Positions 62,076 through 64,000 of a stretch of DNA of 64,000 nt are shown here, in pieces; position 1 is the first letter of the stretch, and every line of letters begins with the position of its first letter. Origin of the DNA: Prorocentrum cordatum (taxonomy: Eukaryota; Sar; Dinophyceae; Prorocentrales; Prorocentraceae); assembly GCA_963575745.1 (NCBI GenBank), contig CAUYUJ010022059.1:1204331-1268330 (forward strand), given 5' to 3'. The notes under the pieces were generated by a model that made no database searches, was not told the origin of the DNA, and worked only from the letters and a program-made list of their open reading frames with translations. The position numbers and the translations under genes were made by a program.

Positions 62076-62234
62076 TTTTTGTATAACAAACAGAAATCGA
62101 ATGATCTAGGTGCAGTGTGCGCAATGCATTCCCACCCTGCCGGACCTGAAATTGTTAATTCCATTACTCGGCAATCATCCCACCAACCCGCCCGCATTTT
62201 GGCTTGCAGAACCCATGGGGCGGCGATTGCCATG

Positions 62235-62705
62235 ACTATTTGGCGCTGGTCTGCGCATCGCCGCGGCCAGGCTAGCGCGCGCAGGCTCGCGCGCAGAGCA
62301 GCCAGCTAGTCTGGCGCGACCGACGCGGCCGCGGTGGCGCTGACCGCTGGGCATTTCCGAGCGCGTCACACAAGCTGCGCTGACGCGCGGGTGCGGTATC
62401 ATGTTGACGTCGACAACGGAAACCGCGATGATGATAGTACCAGTGCAGGTGACGAAAAAGACGACGACGACGGTGGAGCCAATGACGGCGCCGATGCTGA
62501 TCTCGCCGATGACGGCGATGCCGTGCACGCGTCGGTGATGAAGGCTTCGGAAAGATTTCAACATGCGTTCGCGGACGACGGGCGCGAACGGATCGCATGG
62601 TACTGTTTGACAGAGATCGCGCGGTCCCCAGCACGCGCATCTGGCCGCTCGAGTAATGTCGGCATGCTCGCGCGAGAGGTCAGTTGGGTCAAAGTTGGTG
62701 AAAAG
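62235..62705. repeat. Direct duplication, copy 2
   Basis: Partner of 61030-61465; it carries an extra segment near 62390-62425. The plus frame reads KKDDDDGGANDGADADLADD, the minus frame the hydrophobic peptide. Confidence 0.85.
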
Positions 62706-62837
62706 GTGGGAACATTTATAGTTGTCCGATCCGCCGATACGGCATGAGTTTCTGAGAGCGCGAGCTTGAGCTCGCTCAAGCTTCGCTCTGAAAGGGAGGG
62801 GGGGCGACGCCGTTTCCGACGCATTTAGTGCTCGCCG

Positions 62838-62970
62838 ACGCTGGCCCCAGCCTCAATCCTTGCCCCGGCCCAAGCTCCGGCCCTAGCTCCGGCCCCAGCC
62901 CCAGGTCCCGGCCCCGGAACCGGTCCCAACCCCGGTCCCGGCCCTGGGCTCAGCCCCGGCCCCACTATGA
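62838..62970. repeat. CCCCGGCCCCAG minisatellite
   Basis: About ten units of CCGGCCCCAGC / TCCGGCCCTAGC of 12 bp. Confidence 0.85.
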
Positions 62971-63019
62971 TGATTGCGAACCAATATGTGTTTTTAGTGT
63001 CGCTATAGGATGCTATTTT

Positions 63020-63480
63020 AGTATATGTGAGGATATTTCGGTGGCAGTTTTACTTCCGCGGGCAAGGGTATCGGTGGCAGTGCCCAGCCAGTGGATGAGG
63101 ATACTTCGGCGGCAGCTTTCAGCCAAGGGGTGAGGATATTTCGGTGGCAGTTTTAAGCCAGCGGGTGAGGATATGTCGGTGGCAATTTCAAACCAGCGAG
63201 TGAGGATATTTCGGAGGCAGTTTTATTTCCGCGGGTCAGGATATTTCGGTGGCAGTCTTGAGCCAGCGGGTGAGGATATATCGGTGGCAGTTTTTAGCCA
63301 GTGGGTGAGGATATTTCGGTGGCAGTTTTAAGCCAGCGGGTGAGGATATTTCGGTGGCAGTTTTAAGTCAGTGGGTGAGCATATTTCGGTGGCAGTTTTA
63401 AGTCAGCAGGTGAGGATATTTCGGTGGCAGTTTTAAGCCAACGAGCGAGGATATTTCGGTGGCAGTTTTAAGCTAGCGGG
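63020..63480. repeat. 35-bp minisatellite, about 13 units
   Basis: Units read GAGGATATTTCGGTGGCAGT then TTTAAGCCAGCGGGT with a regular 35-bp period and no unique spacers. Confidence 0.95.
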
Positions 63481-63516
63481 GGAGGAGGAGGAGGAGGAGG
63501 AGGAGGAGGAGGAGGA
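63481..63516. repeat. (GGA)n microsatellite
   Basis: Uninterrupted GGA/GAG trinucleotides closing the 35-bp array. Confidence 0.95.
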
Positions 63517-63622
63517 CTAAATGACTAAATGACTGCAAGAGTACCTTGTCACATGACTGCTTGACAGCAACGGGCGCGCGCGCGCCCGCCTGGATCTGGT
63601 CGAGCAGCGAGCGGCCGCCGCT

Positions 63623-63935
63623 CTATCGGGAGGGGGTTGTGCCTCGGGCAGCCTCCTCCTTTGCCTTGATTCGGGCATGCAATGCTGCCATGCGAACCTC
63701 GTAGGACAGGACAGAATCGGGATTCGATCGAGTGACGCTTGTGGAACTCGAAGAGGGCTGGGCACTGTCGAGGGCGACTCTCTGAAGAGGCGCAACGGAA
63801 TCGATGCGTCTGGCCAGCCGCTTATGCGGACCGACCCCCCTTCCTGAGATTTCGCAGCACTTCTTCACCCTTAGCCGTAGGCTTCACGCAAGGGGAGCGA
63901 AGCTTGTCTTTGCGACGCTGCTGAGCCCAGGCCCC
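63623..63935 (-). CDS. Minus-strand open segment, possible C-terminal exon (hypothetical)
   Basis: The upstream part reads RRKDKLRSPCVKPTAKGEEV and LRNLRKGGRSA in one frame. At a G-run near 63835 the other frame continues PHKRLARRIDSVAPLQRVAL, SNPDSVLSYEVRMAALHARI and KAKEEAARGTTPSR before a TAG at 63623. A single base change in the G-run would join them. The peptide is basic then helical; no family is recognised. A perfect 12-bp inverted repeat (CTGGAGCTGCGC) with a 13-nt loop lies upstream at about 63956-63992. Confidence 0.4.
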
Positions 63936-64000
63936 ACACAAATAACAAACAAAAACTGGAGCTGCGCAGGCAGGCCCCGCGCAGCTCCAGCTGGACACGC

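Noticed and set aside
61559-62309. His/Thr/Ala-rich or Cys/Val-rich ORFs across the GT/GC tract
   Set aside because: Microsatellite translation; all frames are open.
63020-63480. CRISPR-like regular 35-bp repeats
   Set aside because: Units are contiguous with no unique spacers and the genome is eukaryotic; this is a minisatellite.
63956-63992. Rho-independent terminator at the right end
   Set aside because: A strong stem exists but bacterial termination rules do not apply and no U-run follows in a relevant transcript.

Overview
The window looks like nuclear DNA of a dinoflagellate. Three signs support this. (1) A 22-nt dinoflagellate spliced-leader (SL) sequence with one mismatch lies on the minus strand at 46253-46274. 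(2) Genes are split into many short exons, joined by GT-AG and GC-AG introns with matching phases. (3) The retroelements are of kinds known from dinoflagellates: tyrosine-recombinase elements carrying cytosine-methyltransferase domains, and LINEs with a RanBP2-type zinc finger. GC is high and most of the sequence is repeat or decayed mobile element. The species cannot be fixed by eye; Prorocentrum-like or Symbiodiniaceae-like are guesses.

Layout. 1-2300: GC-rich, no convincing gene. 2302-23653: a 21.35-kb block bounded by a 25-bp inverted repeat (23/25). Almost all its coding signal is on the minus strand: a many-exon gene A (start 23253), a six-exon set probably forming its 3' end (16040-14228), and a decayed many-exon gene B (12266 to 4470) that resembles transposase-like multicopy dinoflagellate families. 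Small coiled-coil exons (5399-6980) lie between gene B exons. Introns in this block repeatedly carry short palindromes (GAGC-N2..4-GCTC) or whole terminal-inverted-repeat mini-elements, so I read them as introner-like. 24032-28970: a broken minus-strand LINE (LINE-2). 29050-37500: satellites, minisatellites and a nested inverted-repeat structure around a 1.2-kb CAT array.

38387-40437 (minus): a collapsed tyrosine-recombinase (YR) retroelement with a second, divergent methyltransferase-like domain at its end. 41205-46274 (minus): an apparently full-length but frameshifted LINE (LINE-1) whose 5' end is exactly the SL and which sits in a TA microsatellite. 46713-54274 (minus): a YR (DIRS/Ngaro-like) retroelement with 82-bp direct repeats at its ends. 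It carries gag-like, reverse transcriptase, RNase H split by an inserted C5 DNA methyltransferase, and YR remnants. 54485-64000: mostly tandem repeats (73-, 84-, 35-bp units), GT/GC microsatellites, a 0.45-kb direct duplication and two short possible exons.

How the parts relate: no conventional metabolic genes were recognised. The window reads as an archive of mobile elements. A candidate giant inverted-repeat-bounded element carries multi-exon genes with hairpin introns. Two YR retroelements carry DNA-methyltransferase domains. One LINE evidently copied a trans-spliced RNA. Most coding copies have frameshifts or stops. Exon limits marked with consistent splice phases are the firmest; others are approximate. 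Family names rest on motif recognition from memory, not on database searches.
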